Below are positions 47,145-58,203 of a DNA stretch of 64,000 bases, one piece after another. A model generated the notes under the pieces. It ran no database searches, was not told the DNA's origin, and worked only from the letters and a program-made list of their open reading frames with translations. The position numbers and the translations under genes were made by a program. The stretch lies in assembly GCF_914767665.1 (NCBI RefSeq), contig NC_059502.1, positions 4,836,001 through 4,900,000 of the forward strand, given 5' to 3'. Within the stretch, counting starts at the first letter, position 1. Each line of letters opens with the position of its first letter. Origin of the DNA: Harmonia axyridis (Eukaryota; Arthropoda; Insecta; Coleoptera; Coccinellidae).

Positions 47145-47605
47145 ACGCTCTATTAGTGTGACGTCACACACAGCCATTTTTGGTTCTCCTGTCAGTGTTC
47201 GGAATCCAAACAAACAAATTGTCATTCAAATTAGTACGGTGTCGTTGAAGAAATTGGCTAATTTTCATAAATAAGAGTATTTGAGAAACGATTTCAGTAT
47301 TAATTGATAGACAGAAGGAACGAGGTTCATACCAGTAAGTTTGAATCCTGTATCATTCCCCAGATTTTGTAAAAAGCCGTTTTTATTAGTTGAACTTCAA
47401 GTTCGAACTCACTGGCATTAATCTCGTGCCTTCTGTCTATCAGTTAATAGTAAAATCGTTCCTTAAATAATCTTATTAATCAAAATAATCCAATTTCTTC
47501 AACGACAACGTACTAATTTGAATGAAAATTTGTTTTTTTGGATTCCGAACACTGACAGAAGAACTAAAATGGCGGTGTGTGACGTCATCACTAATAGAGC
47601 GTATA
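47145..47605. mobile_element. Foldback MITE with CRE-like TGACGTCA arms
   Basis: ACGCTCTATTAGTGTGACGTC at the left mirrors GACGTCATCACTAATAGAGCGT at the right. Inner blocks CAGTGTTCGGAATCCAAACA and GTCGTTGAAGAAATTGG also have mirrors, and a nested palindrome ATAGACAGAAGG/CCTTCTGTCTAT fills the middle. TGACGTCA, the CREB/ATF site, occurs in both arms. Confidence 0.75.
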
Positions 47606-47667
47606 CTGTGTATTATTTTTTGACATTTCTTATGTCATTTGTGTTCCGTAGGTTATGCTGTTCGATC

Positions 47668-47790
47668 ATGGAAAAATACACGCTTCAACAAAATTTAGAA
47701 ATTGTAAAATGTTTTCATCAAAATCACTGTCCATTTGTGAATACTGAGAATAATGTCTTCCACAATTTTTTCTTAAATTTCTCTCATTAG
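47668..47790 (+). pseudogene. Transposase N-terminus (MEKYTLQQ-type)
   Basis: The frame reads MEKYTLQQNLEIVKCFHQNH then CPFVNTE and decays. Its 5' leader text (AATAAGAATGACACAATTTA) is found at 47107, on the other side of the foldback element, which suggests that element inserted into this transposon's leader. Confidence 0.55.
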
Positions 47791-47794
47791 TCAC

Positions 47795-48475
47795 CAATAA
47801 GCACTAATTTTGATTAAAAAATTCAACAATTTAAACGAATTAATGAACGCTCAAAAACTCCCTACTTCATGTTAGTATATTTTTCTCATTTTTTCAATAT
47901 TCTTCTTGAATTTTTTCTGAGTTGAATGATCAGCATTGAAAGGCTTGAAATCAATATATTCATGCAAAATCTAATTCTGATTATGTGATCAGATGAAAAT
48001 CGGTAATGAGCTTTGAATTATAATATCAACTCTCAAAATCTCACCTCAGTCAGTTTTGTGGTCACAGAAATATTGAGTAATATTTATTCGATATTATTTA
48101 TGAGTTTTTTACGATTCTGGTTACGAGATCAACATGGAAATTTACAAGACGCTTTAAATTGTCATTCAACTGCAAATTTTATGATTGGACATAACACGAC
48201 ATACTTATCTTTATTATTACTAATTCGTAGGTACTATGCAAGTGCATGATTTATTCGAACAAACAAATATTTCAATGTTCTTTCATATACAAAATGAAAT
48301 TAACTGATAAAGAGCGATTGAACACAGCAAATATACGTGTTGTAACTATATTTATTTCAATTTGCATTTTAATCATTTGAATTCTATTTTTGATCCAATT
48401 CCAGGAACATATTTCATTTCAAATTTGAAAAATATTTCTTTAATTTCACTTTAATTAGAATTTATCTGCTATTTC
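47795..48475. other. Intergenic, no gene seen
   Basis: Very AT-rich. A 78-codon frame at 48013-48249 has no motif. Confidence 0.4.
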
Positions 48476-48477
48476 TA

Positions 48478-49150
48478 AAGGGTGTTTTTTTAGAGCTATT
48501 GAACTTTAAATTGCAATAAAACTAGCGGTGTTAAGTCACAAGATCTTGGAGGCCAATTCACAGGACCAAAACGTGAAATTAGGCGGTCACCAAACGTGTC
48601 TTTCAATGAATCGATTGTGGCACGGGCTGTGTGACATGTTGCGCCGTCTTGTTGAAACCACAGCTCCTGGACATCATGGTTGTTCAATTCAGGAATGAAA
48701 AAGTTAATAATCATGGCTCTATACCGATCACCATTGACTGTAACGTTCTGGCCATCATCGTTTTTGAAGAAGTACGGACCAATGATTCCATCAGCCCATA
48801 AAGAGCACCAAACAGTCAGTTTTTCTGGATGTAACGCTGTTTCGACATACACTTGAGGATTAGCCTCACTCCAAATGCGACAGTTTTGTTTGTTGACGTA
48901 GCCATTCAAACAGAAGTACACTTCATCGCTAAACAAAATAAAATGGACGTAGTGCGCGATACGTATTGCGCACAGAACCATTATTTTCGAAATAAAATTG
49001 CACTATTTGCAAGCGTTGTTCAGGCGTAGTCTATTCATGATGAATTGCCAAACCAAACTGAGAATAAATCACTTGACAGCTGTTGAATCGGTCGCCATCT
49101 TGAACAGTAATGCCAACATAAAGTTATATACCTCGAAAAAAAACACCCTA
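48478..49150 (-). mobile_element. DD41D element, twice-deleted derivative, copy 4
   Basis: It is flanked by TA (48476-48477, 49151-49152). On the minus strand it has the same RALRPFYF-to-LFSDE deletion as copies 2 and 3 and an additional deletion that removes everything after CDLTPL up to the 3' TIR. A 161-codon frame (48981-48496) runs without a stop through FSDEVYFCLNGYV, WSEANPQVYVE and WFQQDGATCHT, but lacks the third Asp. It is non-autonomous. Confidence 0.9.
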
Positions 49151-49299
49151 TAGCATTCCCAAGAGTTCTCCCTGAATTTGCATTATATTCGTCAAAGTTC
49201 ATAACTTCTACAGTGTTGAAGGGCATCATGATGTGATATATAACTGAGAGATAATTCAAGTTTGGTCCCAGTACAGATGAAATTATTTAAGCGGATTGA

Positions 49300-49870
49300 A
49301 ACTTCTGAACTAATCCTGTGGCCATGATAGTGTATAAACAACATTAATATGAAGTTCATATCCTGTTACAGAGGCATTCAGCAACATAAAGCATTCCATA
49401 ATACTGTTCCAGACAAGCAATGTTATTTAGTTATGTTTCTGGATATTGAAATGTGTTACAATCAGAACTGATGAAGAAACTTTCTTACCTCAGTATACTT
49501 TTTTTAGCCTGAAAATTCGATTCTCCTTCCTGCAGAATTCTCATAAGAAGCTTTCTGAGGTGGCAATGTCCTCTAAGGAATCCAGTGAGGAGGTGTAGCG
49601 AATTCTTGCTAAGAACCAGATACTTCTTAGATCATGCAGTATTAAAGTTACTAAAAAATGTTTCAGAACGATCCAACCCAGGAAGATTGCTCCAGAGTGT
49701 TTCTCTTTTAGTTTTTCCTTCTCCTGAAACTCTTTCTTGTATGTACATTTGCCTATTACACAAAAAGATTCCGGGCCAATGAAAGGAGATTGTGCTCCTT
49801 TTCTGGCAAATGAGTTGGCCTTTTCATTTCCTTTAATTCTTGAATGTCAGCTGTCAAGTTCAACCAATAA
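49300..49870 (-). pseudogene. Non-LTR retrotransposon RNase H and tail, worn
   Basis: On the minus strand one frame gives GHSRIKGNEKANSFARKGAQ then SPFIGPESFCVIGK and KKEFQEKEKLKEK, the end of the RNase H domain of I/R1/jockey-group elements. A frameshift then leads to YLVLSKNSLHLLTGFLRGHC with the LTGHC motif, followed by a degraded Cys-rich zinc knuckle. It is a dead 5'-truncated copy. Confidence 0.72.
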
Positions 49871-49879
49871 AGTCAACTG

Positions 49880-50345
49880 TTATCATGGAATCTATCTATC
49901 AAATCCAATCCAGGTTACTTTCAAGATTATGAATATTATGTTCAATAACTCTAAATCTTACTTTATAATATAGTACACAAAAGATTGAGATGATTGAGAT
50001 ATATGCAGATTTAGTTCAATCAGAAAGGTTTCACTTAGCAAATGTATGGAAGGGAGCCAAAAGCCTTTGCTGAGTAATTTAGCTGGGAAATCGGATTGGT
50101 GGTTCAGATACAAATAATCTTATCCGTAGAACTGGAATATCCTAGTTTCAGAATATTGTAACTGAAAATCAAACGTGGTGATCACAACTAACTTTACTGT
50201 GAAATAAATATAATCAAATTCCATACTTGTGTTCAAGAAATTTCCTATCAGTATTCACTGCAAAAATCAAGAACAGCATCCAATACAGTGATGAACTGAG
50301 ATGAAGGATTCAAATATATATAAATAACACGAAGAAGAACAATAA
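49880..50345. other. Intergenic, no gene seen
   Basis: AT-rich, lies downstream of the UTP4-like gene's poly(A) signal. Confidence 0.4.
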
Positions 50346-50350
50346 ACAAA

Positions 50351-50356
50351 TTTATT
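50351..50356 (-). terminator. Poly(A) signal AATAAA of the UTP4-like gene
   Basis: AATAAA on the minus strand about 66 nt past the stop codon at 50422. Confidence 0.6.
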
Positions 50357-50421
50357 AAAAATATTATTTTTTATGTACAGATTATTTTAACATTATTCAC
50401 GTTACTTCTGGACTCAGCTCC

Positions 50422-51444
50422 TCATTTTCTTCCAAATTTGTTCAGAACAAGTGTGGGTGGTAACTTTTCTTCCAATGAACTAGGTGGCAATTCCACAATC
50501 ACCATTTCATCTTTGGATAGCATGCCAGCGTAAATTAAATACTGTAACAAAAAGAAACTGTTAAATAACATCCATAAACATCCATCTAGATGAAAATTTA
50601 ATATAGACCCTTGAGTTATTACACACTAAAGTGGATTTATTGGGCCCTAAGAGGAGAAGGCTCATTCGAGCACCATCAAATAATGTGTTATTCAGTTTAT
50701 AATGACCCGTCAATGGTGAAAAATAACTTGCCAATTCAACTTGATAGCGGAAGCTATTTTGTTCGTGTTCATGAAAATGTTTATTCAAATTCAAATTCTC
50801 TGAAGAATCGTTGCGCAAAAGCTACAATTAAATGGGAACTTCCTGTTCTAAATGATAACATTTTTGCTTCGAAAGACGTTGTGAAATGGTTGCAAAGAAT
50901 CGATCCTGTTCCAATGGAATGAAATAAAGAAAAAGGGAGTAACAGTCGAGCCATCGACTATCTGGGATCTTTCAGTTCGGATAATAAGTCGAAATTTAAA
51001 TGCATGAAGCGGTTGGTACACCTGACGGATGGGGTAGTGCGTCATTCCATTTGTGTTACTGTCTTCAATGTAAAGGTTTAGAGTTTTGAAATGGAAAAAT
51101 TCAAATTAAATTCGGCGAGTGGAGATAATTGAAATTTTAATTTAGTGAGATGACGTCACACCTAGTAAAATTTTTGGTACCAACCAAAAACATTTTGTTA
51201 CTGCTTAAAGAGTTCACAAATCTGGGGATATTTGCGCATCCTTACTGTTGCCATATATTCGCAATTTTGTCATTAGGTTAGTAATTCAGATTTGGCGTTT
51301 TCAAAATTGGTTTGGTTAATTAATTTAAATCTTCAAATACCGTCGGGGATATCTTACCTTATATTTTTGTACAATTTTCAAACTGTAAGTTATGGTAGCC
51401 TCAGCATCGCCATTCAGCTTTCTCTTCTTCTCTCTCCTCTGTGC
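50422..51444 (-). CDS. Last two exons of a gene resembling UTP4 (cirhin)
   Basis: Exon A (51444-51358, 87 nt) follows TTTACAG and encodes AQRREKKRKLNGDAEATITY then SLKIVQKYK, ending at GTAAGA. Exon B (50541-50422, 120 nt) follows TGTTACAG and encodes YLIYAGMLSKDEMVIVELPP then SSLEEKLPPTLVLNKFGRK and a stop. Both are phase 0. The terminal pattern KY..L...G.L....MV.VE....L...LPP.L...KFG is what I recall for UTP4/cirhin, a WD-repeat subunit of the small-subunit processome in the nucleolus. Upstream WD exons were not found in the window, so they may lie beyond a long intron, or this may be a detached fragment. The 815-bp intron contains an unidentified 103-codon frame on the plus strand. Confidence 0.6.
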
Positions 51445-51639
51445 CTGTAAAGAAAAAGTTTTATGAATATCTAAACTCAAAATAACACATTGATGATTAA
51501 AGTTAAAAATTATAATAATCGTCTGAATTATAAGATTTCCATATAGAGTTAAATGTCAAACTGTTATACGATTGAATAATATTTTTTATGTTCGCCAATT
51601 TTAATGTTACATGTTAATGTGACGTCTCTCCAGTTCATT

Positions 51640-52215
51640 GGGGTATCGATGCTTTAACTTTTGCTTCAGTATTTGGTTTAACATTTGCTTCGGTATATGG
51701 TTTAACTTGCGCCTCAACTTCTGCTTTAGCATTTGACTTAGCATTTGACTTAGCATTTGCTCAAGCAATAGCAAAAGCTTGAGCATTTGCTTGAGCCATT
51801 GCTTAGCATTTGTTGGAGCAATTGTTTTAGCATTTCATTTAGCATTTGATATAGCATTCGCTTCAGCAATTGATTTAGCATTTGCCAAAGCAATAGCAAA
51901 TGCTTGAGCATAAGCTGGAGCAATTGCTTAGCATCTGCTTGAACATTTGCTTAAGCAATAACCATATCATTTGCTGAAGCAATTGTTTGAGCATTTCATT
52001 AAGCATGCATTTGCTTAGCATTCGATATAGCATTGGCTTCAGCATTTGATTTAGTATTTGCCTAAGCAATAGCAAATGCTTGCGCATATGCTGAAGCACT
52101 TACTGAGCATTTGCTTGGGCAGTCATTTTAGCATATCATTTGGTATTTGCTTAACATTTGATATAGCATTCGCTTCAGCATTTGATTTAGCATTTGCTTG
52201 AGCAATTCGATTAAA
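51640..52215 (-). repeat. Ala-Asn-type coding-like repeat, decayed
   Basis: On the minus strand the DNA is built from variants of GCAAATGCTAAA/GCGAATGCT. One frame gives AQANAKSNAEANAISN, with later, after frameshifts and stops, ANAKSNAKSNAKAEVEAQVK and finally VKASIPQ-stop near 51650. Another register gives MLKQMLKQ-like runs. This looks like an exon for a repetitive structural or secreted protein that has lost its frame, or a short satellite that mimics one. At least three frame changes are needed to read through. Confidence 0.5.
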
Positions 52216-52219
52216 TGAT

Positions 52220-53440
52220 GGGAAGTTCTTATGCATCCAAACGCACTTGAGGGTACAATTTTGGCCTCCAAATTGGTAGTACGAGTTTTTTTTAACCAAT
52301 AGGCACAAGGGCTTTAACGAGAGTAGAATTATGAAGAAGTTGGATTTTCATTGGCAACAAGTTATCGAATATTTGCATCAGATGATTGTAACATTCTTTA
52401 TAAAGTATAAAACTTGAATTTACCGTTTCTCCAACCTAATACAATACCATAACGATGCTCATCAAACATGCCCGATCAGTCTCCCTCCAAGATGGCAAAA
52501 CCATCGTCACCCAAAAGACCAATATTGTTCCCCCCCCCCTCCAATTCGACAAATGTCATCCGAAATCGCCCCGTCCGAATACGTCTCCTCCAAGGATAAA
52601 GGGAACAATACATTACCGGAGCAACTTACAGCGTCAACATTACCTTGATCGAATCGGGGCAAAGTAGCCTCCATCCGGTAGGAGCATTCGTCTCCCTCTT
52701 CCTCCCGTCGTCGCAGGACCACCTGCCGCTCGCAGATTTCTATCCGAAATCCATCTGGCGAACGAAATTGGATTGAACCGCAGCCTCGCATCAATCTTAT
52801 AATGCTCGCGCGTTATATATCCGAGTGTGTGTGTCGTGCTTTATTTTTCAGACAGTCGAGATATTTCTTAACTAAGGATCGCAGTTGTCGCGCTAACGCG
52901 TCCGGTGTTGCCAGTTTTGGTGTTTTGTAAGGATATTCGCTATTATTATTATTTTTTTTTTGAGCGCTCGTTTCCTGAACATTATCTCTCTATTATTCCG
53001 TCACAATGTCGGTAATTTTTGTGAAATTTTCAGGGGAGGCTCGTATCTCGAATGCCTTGTTTAATAGAATTAATGGACACAATCCGACTAGGGGTTCCGT
53101 AAATATGACCGTTAGAAATTTTGTTTTCCTGTTAATTTAGAAAAACCACCAATACGTTATGGCGTGCCGTAAGAGAGGTCCAAATGTTGTGCGCGGCGAG
53201 TACCTAATAGATAAATTTGGTTCACCTTCATTTCTTCCACTTACAGCAGCATAATTTTAATATGTATGGGCCATAAGACATCAGTTACAGTTTCTTCGGC
53301 TTTTTTCAACTGTCTTACCAATTATACATACGCTCAGATGATCATTTATGTCTACCATAATCAGTCCGTAATGCACGAAACGTACTCACTACAGAATCAT
53401 TATTTTTGTAGTAAAGATCCATATTGGATGACTAAGCTAA
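52220..53440. other. Intergenic with GC-rich block
   Basis: 52440-52950 is GC-richer, with overlapping frames on both strands (70 codons plus, 95 codons minus) and no motif; a C run lies at 52531-52540. 53030-53100 shares CCGACTAGGGGTTCCGT with 31753-31769. Confidence 0.3.
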
Positions 53441-53442
53441 AA

Positions 53443-54034
53443 CCATAGAGTAATAAACATAGATAGAGGGAGTATACGCAATTTTTACATGTCCCCAACA
53501 TGGTTAGATTACGTTGTCGGATTGTGATACATTTTCAAGTCCACAATTTTACTATATCGTTATGAATGGATTTTATATTGAATGAAATATATTTATTTGA
53601 GTGATTTCCGATTGAATATGCAAATTTGAATATTTGGAATCTGATATTTTTCCTAATTGTCGAATTTATAATAAGCAGAATATTCATTATTTTCTGTATC
53701 TACTTGCTGATATCCAAGGTTTGGCAACTTTTGCTCTCCTAGTGTCATCGGTTTTTTCACGTCGTTTGACCCGCATGAAGTTTGTTTTCTGAATTTCTGA
53801 TATATTTAGGTATTTATTTCAATATATTTTGAGTTAATATGAAACGTTGATTCACTATGGGATATAAAAAGTGCGTTATTCTTGGAGAAACTCGCGAATT
53901 GAGTGAAATATCGTATCACTGATATGTTTTCATTTCCGCGCGCTTCATGTCGAATTTGATAGTTCATGTTAGGGACAAAATTTGCTTACTCAAAAGGACA
54001 TATGCTCCTTCGATCTATGTTCATTACTCTGAGG
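53443..54034. mobile_element. AGAGTAATAAACATAGAT-type MITE, complete copy
   Basis: The left end CCATAGAGTAATAAACATAG and right end CTATGTTCATTACTCTGAGG are inverted repeats of about 30 bp. Internal text is collinear in reverse with 32477-33330 but without the Harbinger insertion at CTCCTAGTGTCATCG (53738-53752). No clear target duplication. Confidence 0.78.
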
Positions 54035-54039
54035 CTACA

Positions 54040-54900
54040 ACTAAACATATGACGTTTCGGATGACAGTTCTGTTTCATGACAGTATTTCAGCGACAATGG
54101 ACCCGATGTTGAAATTTTGTTAAGGTTATAAAGAATAATATTCCCAAACTTCATGCAAAATGTCATGCTTACAGCATCGTCAGAAGCATTTCGTTTGTTT
54201 TATTCCTAATTCACTCCATCAAAGACATTCGTAAATCTCGAAATTTACCGTTTTTCCAAGAAATTTTTCCCAATCCGGCAACACCGCGCCCACGCCACAT
54301 AATCGAGTCGATCCTTTCGGTAGAAAGGAAAGGATAATGGTGATTTATTATTATTTAGTCGCGGGAGCAATCCTAACAATGACATATTTTTCTGTTTCCG
54401 GAGAAACTGATGCTGTAGATCTTCGTTACGATCCCGGGATAGAGGGGGAGGGTGTACGAAGGGGGGGCATATCGGGAGGAACGTAATGAGGAGACCGAAA
54501 AATCCCGACCTTCCAAGATTGCCATTCATAACGAATACATTTCCGCCTCGGAATTTACTTCCTAGGAAGGCATTTATCTTTGCCCGCGCCCCGGCAGCAA
54601 AGGGGCAGGGGAGGGGGGGTAAGATAGAAAAACGTGACGTAATTTGTTTCCAGAGTGAACGGGCGCTGTACCGGAGAGTGGGAAAACGCCGGGCGAAGTT
54701 TTAAAGAATGATGTAGGCGAAAAAGTTGGTCCTTCGAATGCGGATTCGCCATTTCTCACCGCCAATCTGCTCGGGCTGGTGCAGATCGATGTGCATCCGC
54801 GGGCGCAAGAGGTCGTTCTGGCGATTGAAGGGACATTCTTAAAGGTCCAATTTTGATCGATGAAACTTTGGAATCGTTTGAGGCTAAAAACATAACACGT
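54040..54900. other. Intergenic with GC-rich block
   Basis: 54240-54830 is GC-richer with G runs and several short overlapping frames on both strands; nothing recognisable. Confidence 0.3.
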
Positions 54901-54904
54901 CGCT

Positions 54905-55080
54905 CAATAAGTCATACCACTTCTTTTTCTGGTTAGTACCAAGCTTTAAAAGATGCGTGTCCAAATTTTGGAACATAGTTTGTATCGAGATTTGAAAGTT
55001 AAGTGACGCTAGGCTTGTTGTTGTTTGAAGAAGGATATAAACGAGTTTCGTGTAGTGATAATGCTTCTTGTCATAAATCC
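54905..55080 (+). pseudogene. Old mariner leader relic
   Basis: GGTTAGTACCAAGCTTTAAA and GATGCGTGTCCAAATTTTGG match the mariner 5' leader (TTAGTACCAACCTTCAAACG, CGTGTCAAAATTTGACAG), then GAGTTTCGTGTAG and GATAATGCTTCTTGTCATAA match later parts. It is cut by the MITE fragment at 55081. Confidence 0.55.
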
Positions 55081-55192
55081 ATAATAAACATAAATAGAGG
55101 GACTATACGCAATTTTTACATGTCCCCAACAAGGTTAGATTACGTTGTCGGATTGTGATATATTTTCAAATTCACAATTTTACTATATCATA
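55081..55192. mobile_element. AGAGTAATAAACATAGAT-type MITE, left-end fragment
   Basis: ATAATAAACATAAATAGAGG through ATTTTACTATATCAT matches the first about 110 bp of the copy at 53443. Confidence 0.7.
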
Positions 55193-55331
55193 TATAAAAT
55201 GAATGAAAAATGATGAATAGAACAAAACGAATGAACAGAATTAAAAAATAATAAAATAGAATAAGCAAAATACAATGAAAAAAAAATGATAAAATAGAAT
55301 GAATGAAATAAATAAAAAGATGACTAATGTT

Positions 55332-56545
55332 GGGTTTATGTACCATTCCTAAGAACTATGACTAAACCTAAGAATTGAACGCTAACAAATCAATGAGGGC
55401 GTTTATACACTTTACAAGAACTAACACTAGCACTAGAAAGTTGACCAACTTTTAACTAGGAACTAAGTGCTTAGGTAAAATATAGAAGTAGAATTTCAAT
55501 ATTAACGAGTACCAGTTTCTATCATTTTATGTTCCGTTATTAGTGTTTATCGAGGAAAAGTATTAGGTGTATCTGAAAAAATTAAATTACATTTTTTCAC
55601 AATCAATATCAATGTCAAACATCAAAGTATAGAACAAATAGAAAGTGGCTCGAGCACGTGTGCATGCCTTAACTAAGAACTAACGAGAGAGTGCATAAAC
55701 GCCACTGAATTCTTAGGTTTAGTTCTTAGTTTGTAGTTCTTAGTCCTTAGTTCTTAGGAATGGTGCATAAACCCACCATAAGAACTACAAACTAAGAACT
55801 AAACCTAAAAATTCACTGGCGTTTATGCACTCTCTTCTTAGGTTTACTTCTTAGTTTGTAGTTCTTATGGTGGATTTATGCACCATTCCTAAGAACTAAG
55901 GACTAAGAACTACGAACTAAGAACTAAACCTAAAAATTCACTGGCGTTTATGCACTCTCTTCTTGGGTTTAGTTCTTAGTTTGTAGTTCTTATGGTGAGT
56001 TTATGCACCATTCTTAAGAACTAAGGACTAAGAACTATGAACTAAGAACTAAACCTAAAAATTCACTGGCGTTTATGCACTCTCTTCTTAGATTTAGTTC
56101 TTAGTTTGTACTTCTTATGGTGGGTTTATGCACCATTCCTAAGAACTAAGGACTAAGAACTACGAACTAAGAACTAAACCTAAAAATTCACTGGCGTTTA
56201 TGCACTCTCTTCTTAGGTTTAGTTCTTAGTTTGTAGTTCTTATGGTGAGTTTATGCACCATTCCTAAGAACTAAGGACTAAGAACTAAGAACTAAACCTA
56301 AAAATTCACTGGCGTTTATGCACTCTCTTCTTAGATTTAGTTCTTATTTTGTACTTCTTATGGTGGGTTTATGCACCATTCCTAAGAACTAAGGACTAAG
56401 AACTATGAACTAAGAACTAAACCTAAGAATTCAGTGGCGTTTATGCACTCTCTCGTTAGTTCTTAGTTAAAGCGCATAAACGCCCTCATTGATTCGTTAG
56501 CGTTCAATTCTTAGTCCTTAGGTCTTAGGAATGGTGCATAAATAA
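55332..56545. mobile_element. Foldback (FB-like) element with internal 125-bp tandem repeats
   Basis: The outer arms, about 80-100 bp, are mirror images: TTTATGTACCATTCCTAAGA... GCTAACAAATCAATGAGGGCG at the left, and the complement at the right (CGCCCTCATTGATTCGTTAGC ends with GGAATGGTGCATAAA). Inside, six units of about 125 bp each contain TTCACTGGCGTTTATGCACT plus inverted TAAGAACTAAGAACTAAACC/GGTTTAGTTCTTAGTTTGTA. No coding frame is present. It can fold into many alternative hairpins. Confidence 0.85.
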
Positions 56546-56549
56546 AATT

Positions 56550-57010
56550 TCATAGGGAGAAGTTCGATCGAATTTTATGCTCGGTTCATAAACAGACACA
56601 GACGCGGATTATAACGACGTGAATTGCGACGTCAGCGCCCTCCCCGGCCGGATCGTAAAACACCAATTCGGCGTCGTTCGCTCAGAACCGTGCAACTGGG
56701 GGGGGAAGGTCGGGAAATATGCCGGATGCAAATATGCAATTTCGGTTCATCCATTCGGAAACACCTGTGCGATACAGCGCGGGCAATTCGGAACGCGCCC
56801 CCGGACCGTAATTGCCCCGAAAACGGCCGTTTTAATGTTGTTTGCGCTCGGCGGCGGGCGCGCTCAAAGCGAGAGAGATAAAAATTGATGGGGGGTAAAA
56901 AAGTCAAGGGGGCGCGTTTTTCCAACGGCACAAAGGGTGAGCCGAGCCGGGGGAAATCCCCGCTTTCCGTATGGTTTGGTACGATTTTCTTTTTGCCTTC
57001 GGATTTTCGG
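56550..57010. other. GC-rich single-copy island
   Basis: Frames of 85-99 codons overlap in three registers, which is expected of GC-rich DNA poor in stops, so none is supported. Possible CpG-rich regulatory region. Confidence 0.3.
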
Positions 57011-57012
57011 TA

Positions 57013-57198
57013 AATACAGGGCGATTCACCGCGATTAGAGATAAGCGATATTTCACGAACTGTGATTAAATCACTGATAGCAGAATGTCACAGTTACGCA
57101 AAATGAATACAGGGCGATTCACCGCGATTAGAGATAAGCGAAATTTCACGAACTGTGATTTAATCACTGATAGCAGAATGTCACAGTTACGCAAAATG
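57013..57198. repeat. 93-bp tandem duplication
   Basis: AATACAGGGCGATTCACCGC starts at 57013 and again at 57106; the two copies differ at only two or three positions. A 64-codon frame spans the second copy but is not supported. Confidence 0.88.
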
Positions 57199-57199
57199 A

Positions 57200-57550
57200 A
57201 TACAAAGCGTGACGTGATAACAGTTGGAACAGATCACCGTTCGTATATACCAGCGTTGTATTCCTTTTTGCAATTGTAAATTTGAAGCCTGATGTTTTTA
57301 TTGCTTCGAAACCTTGTTTCAGTGGCATAATTGCATATTTTTATGACAATCCCAGCATCCGTCGGCAACGTCGCCGGCTTTAGGAAGTATTTTTGTAGGA
57401 GTGTTCAACCCTAAATCTTGCTACAAAGAAATAATAACTACTAGAAAACTGCCTAATAGATGGTGGAAATAAAATTAGAATTTCATTTTTTATTCATTTT
57501 TTCAATATATTATTACGTTTGAATTAGTGTGTATTAATTTTTATTCGATA
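57200..57550. other. Intergenic, no gene seen
   Basis: Nothing recognisable. Confidence 0.35.
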
Positions 57551-57554
57551 TCGG

Positions 57555-57759
57555 ATATCGGATTCCAAATATTCAAATTAGCATATTTAATCGGCAATCA
57601 CTCAAATTAATATATTTCAGTCAATATAACATACATTCATAACAATATAGTAAAATTGTGGGTTTGAAAATATATCACAATCCCACAACGTAATCTAACC
57701 ATTTTGGGGACATGTAAAAATTGCGTATACTCCCTCTATCTATGTTTATTACTCTATGG
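57555..57759. mobile_element. AGAGTAATAAACATAGAT-type MITE, right-end fragment
   Basis: It runs from ATCGGATTCCAAATATTCAA to GTTTATTACTCTATGG and aligns in reverse with the left part of the 53443 copy. Confidence 0.72.
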
Positions 57760-57764
57760 TAAGC

Positions 57765-58200
57765 ACCAATGAAAAGACGTCAAGTTTTCGTGTGTCAACC
57801 TTTACAACCAAAGATCAAACGATCATCCTTTTGTGAGTCGCTCAAAACGGGATCGACGGTAAATGATGGCCCGAAAATTGTCTGCCGGTGGCAAATCCTA
57901 TCAACGCCCGATTAGGCGTCTAATTCGGCCGAGAGAGCAAACATGAAAATCAGGTGCCTGGCGACAATGTAATTCTCCTAATCGGATCTCCCTGCACATT
58001 TGTCTTATTCAATAGAGGAGTGAGTAACTGTCAGACGTGACAATGCCGTCTCGCGTATTATAATCAATCATAAGGTCGACCTCCTACGATCCACTGGGGG
58101 CAGGACCGTCTCGGGAGCTTTCAACGGATGTGTACTAATACTCATACAATAAAAACATCCTATGATACTGTGGCGACAAAAACAACTTTCTCATTCATAA
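57765..58200. other. Intergenic, no gene seen
   Basis: Moderate GC, single-copy in this window, no supported frame. Confidence 0.35.
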
Positions 58201-58203
58201 GGT

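Noticed and set aside
50611..50922. 103-codon plus-strand frame inside the UTP4-like intron
   Set aside because: No motif recognised and the opposite strand is also open for 85 codons; possibly a captured exon but unsupported.
55640..56470. Regular repeats with spacers that superficially resemble a CRISPR array
   Set aside because: The units are about 125 bp, contain internal inverted repeats and lie in a eukaryotic foldback element; spacers are not unique.
56619..56931. Three overlapping 85-99 codon frames
   Set aside because: GC-rich DNA depleted in stop codons; frames in several registers and both strands show no domain.
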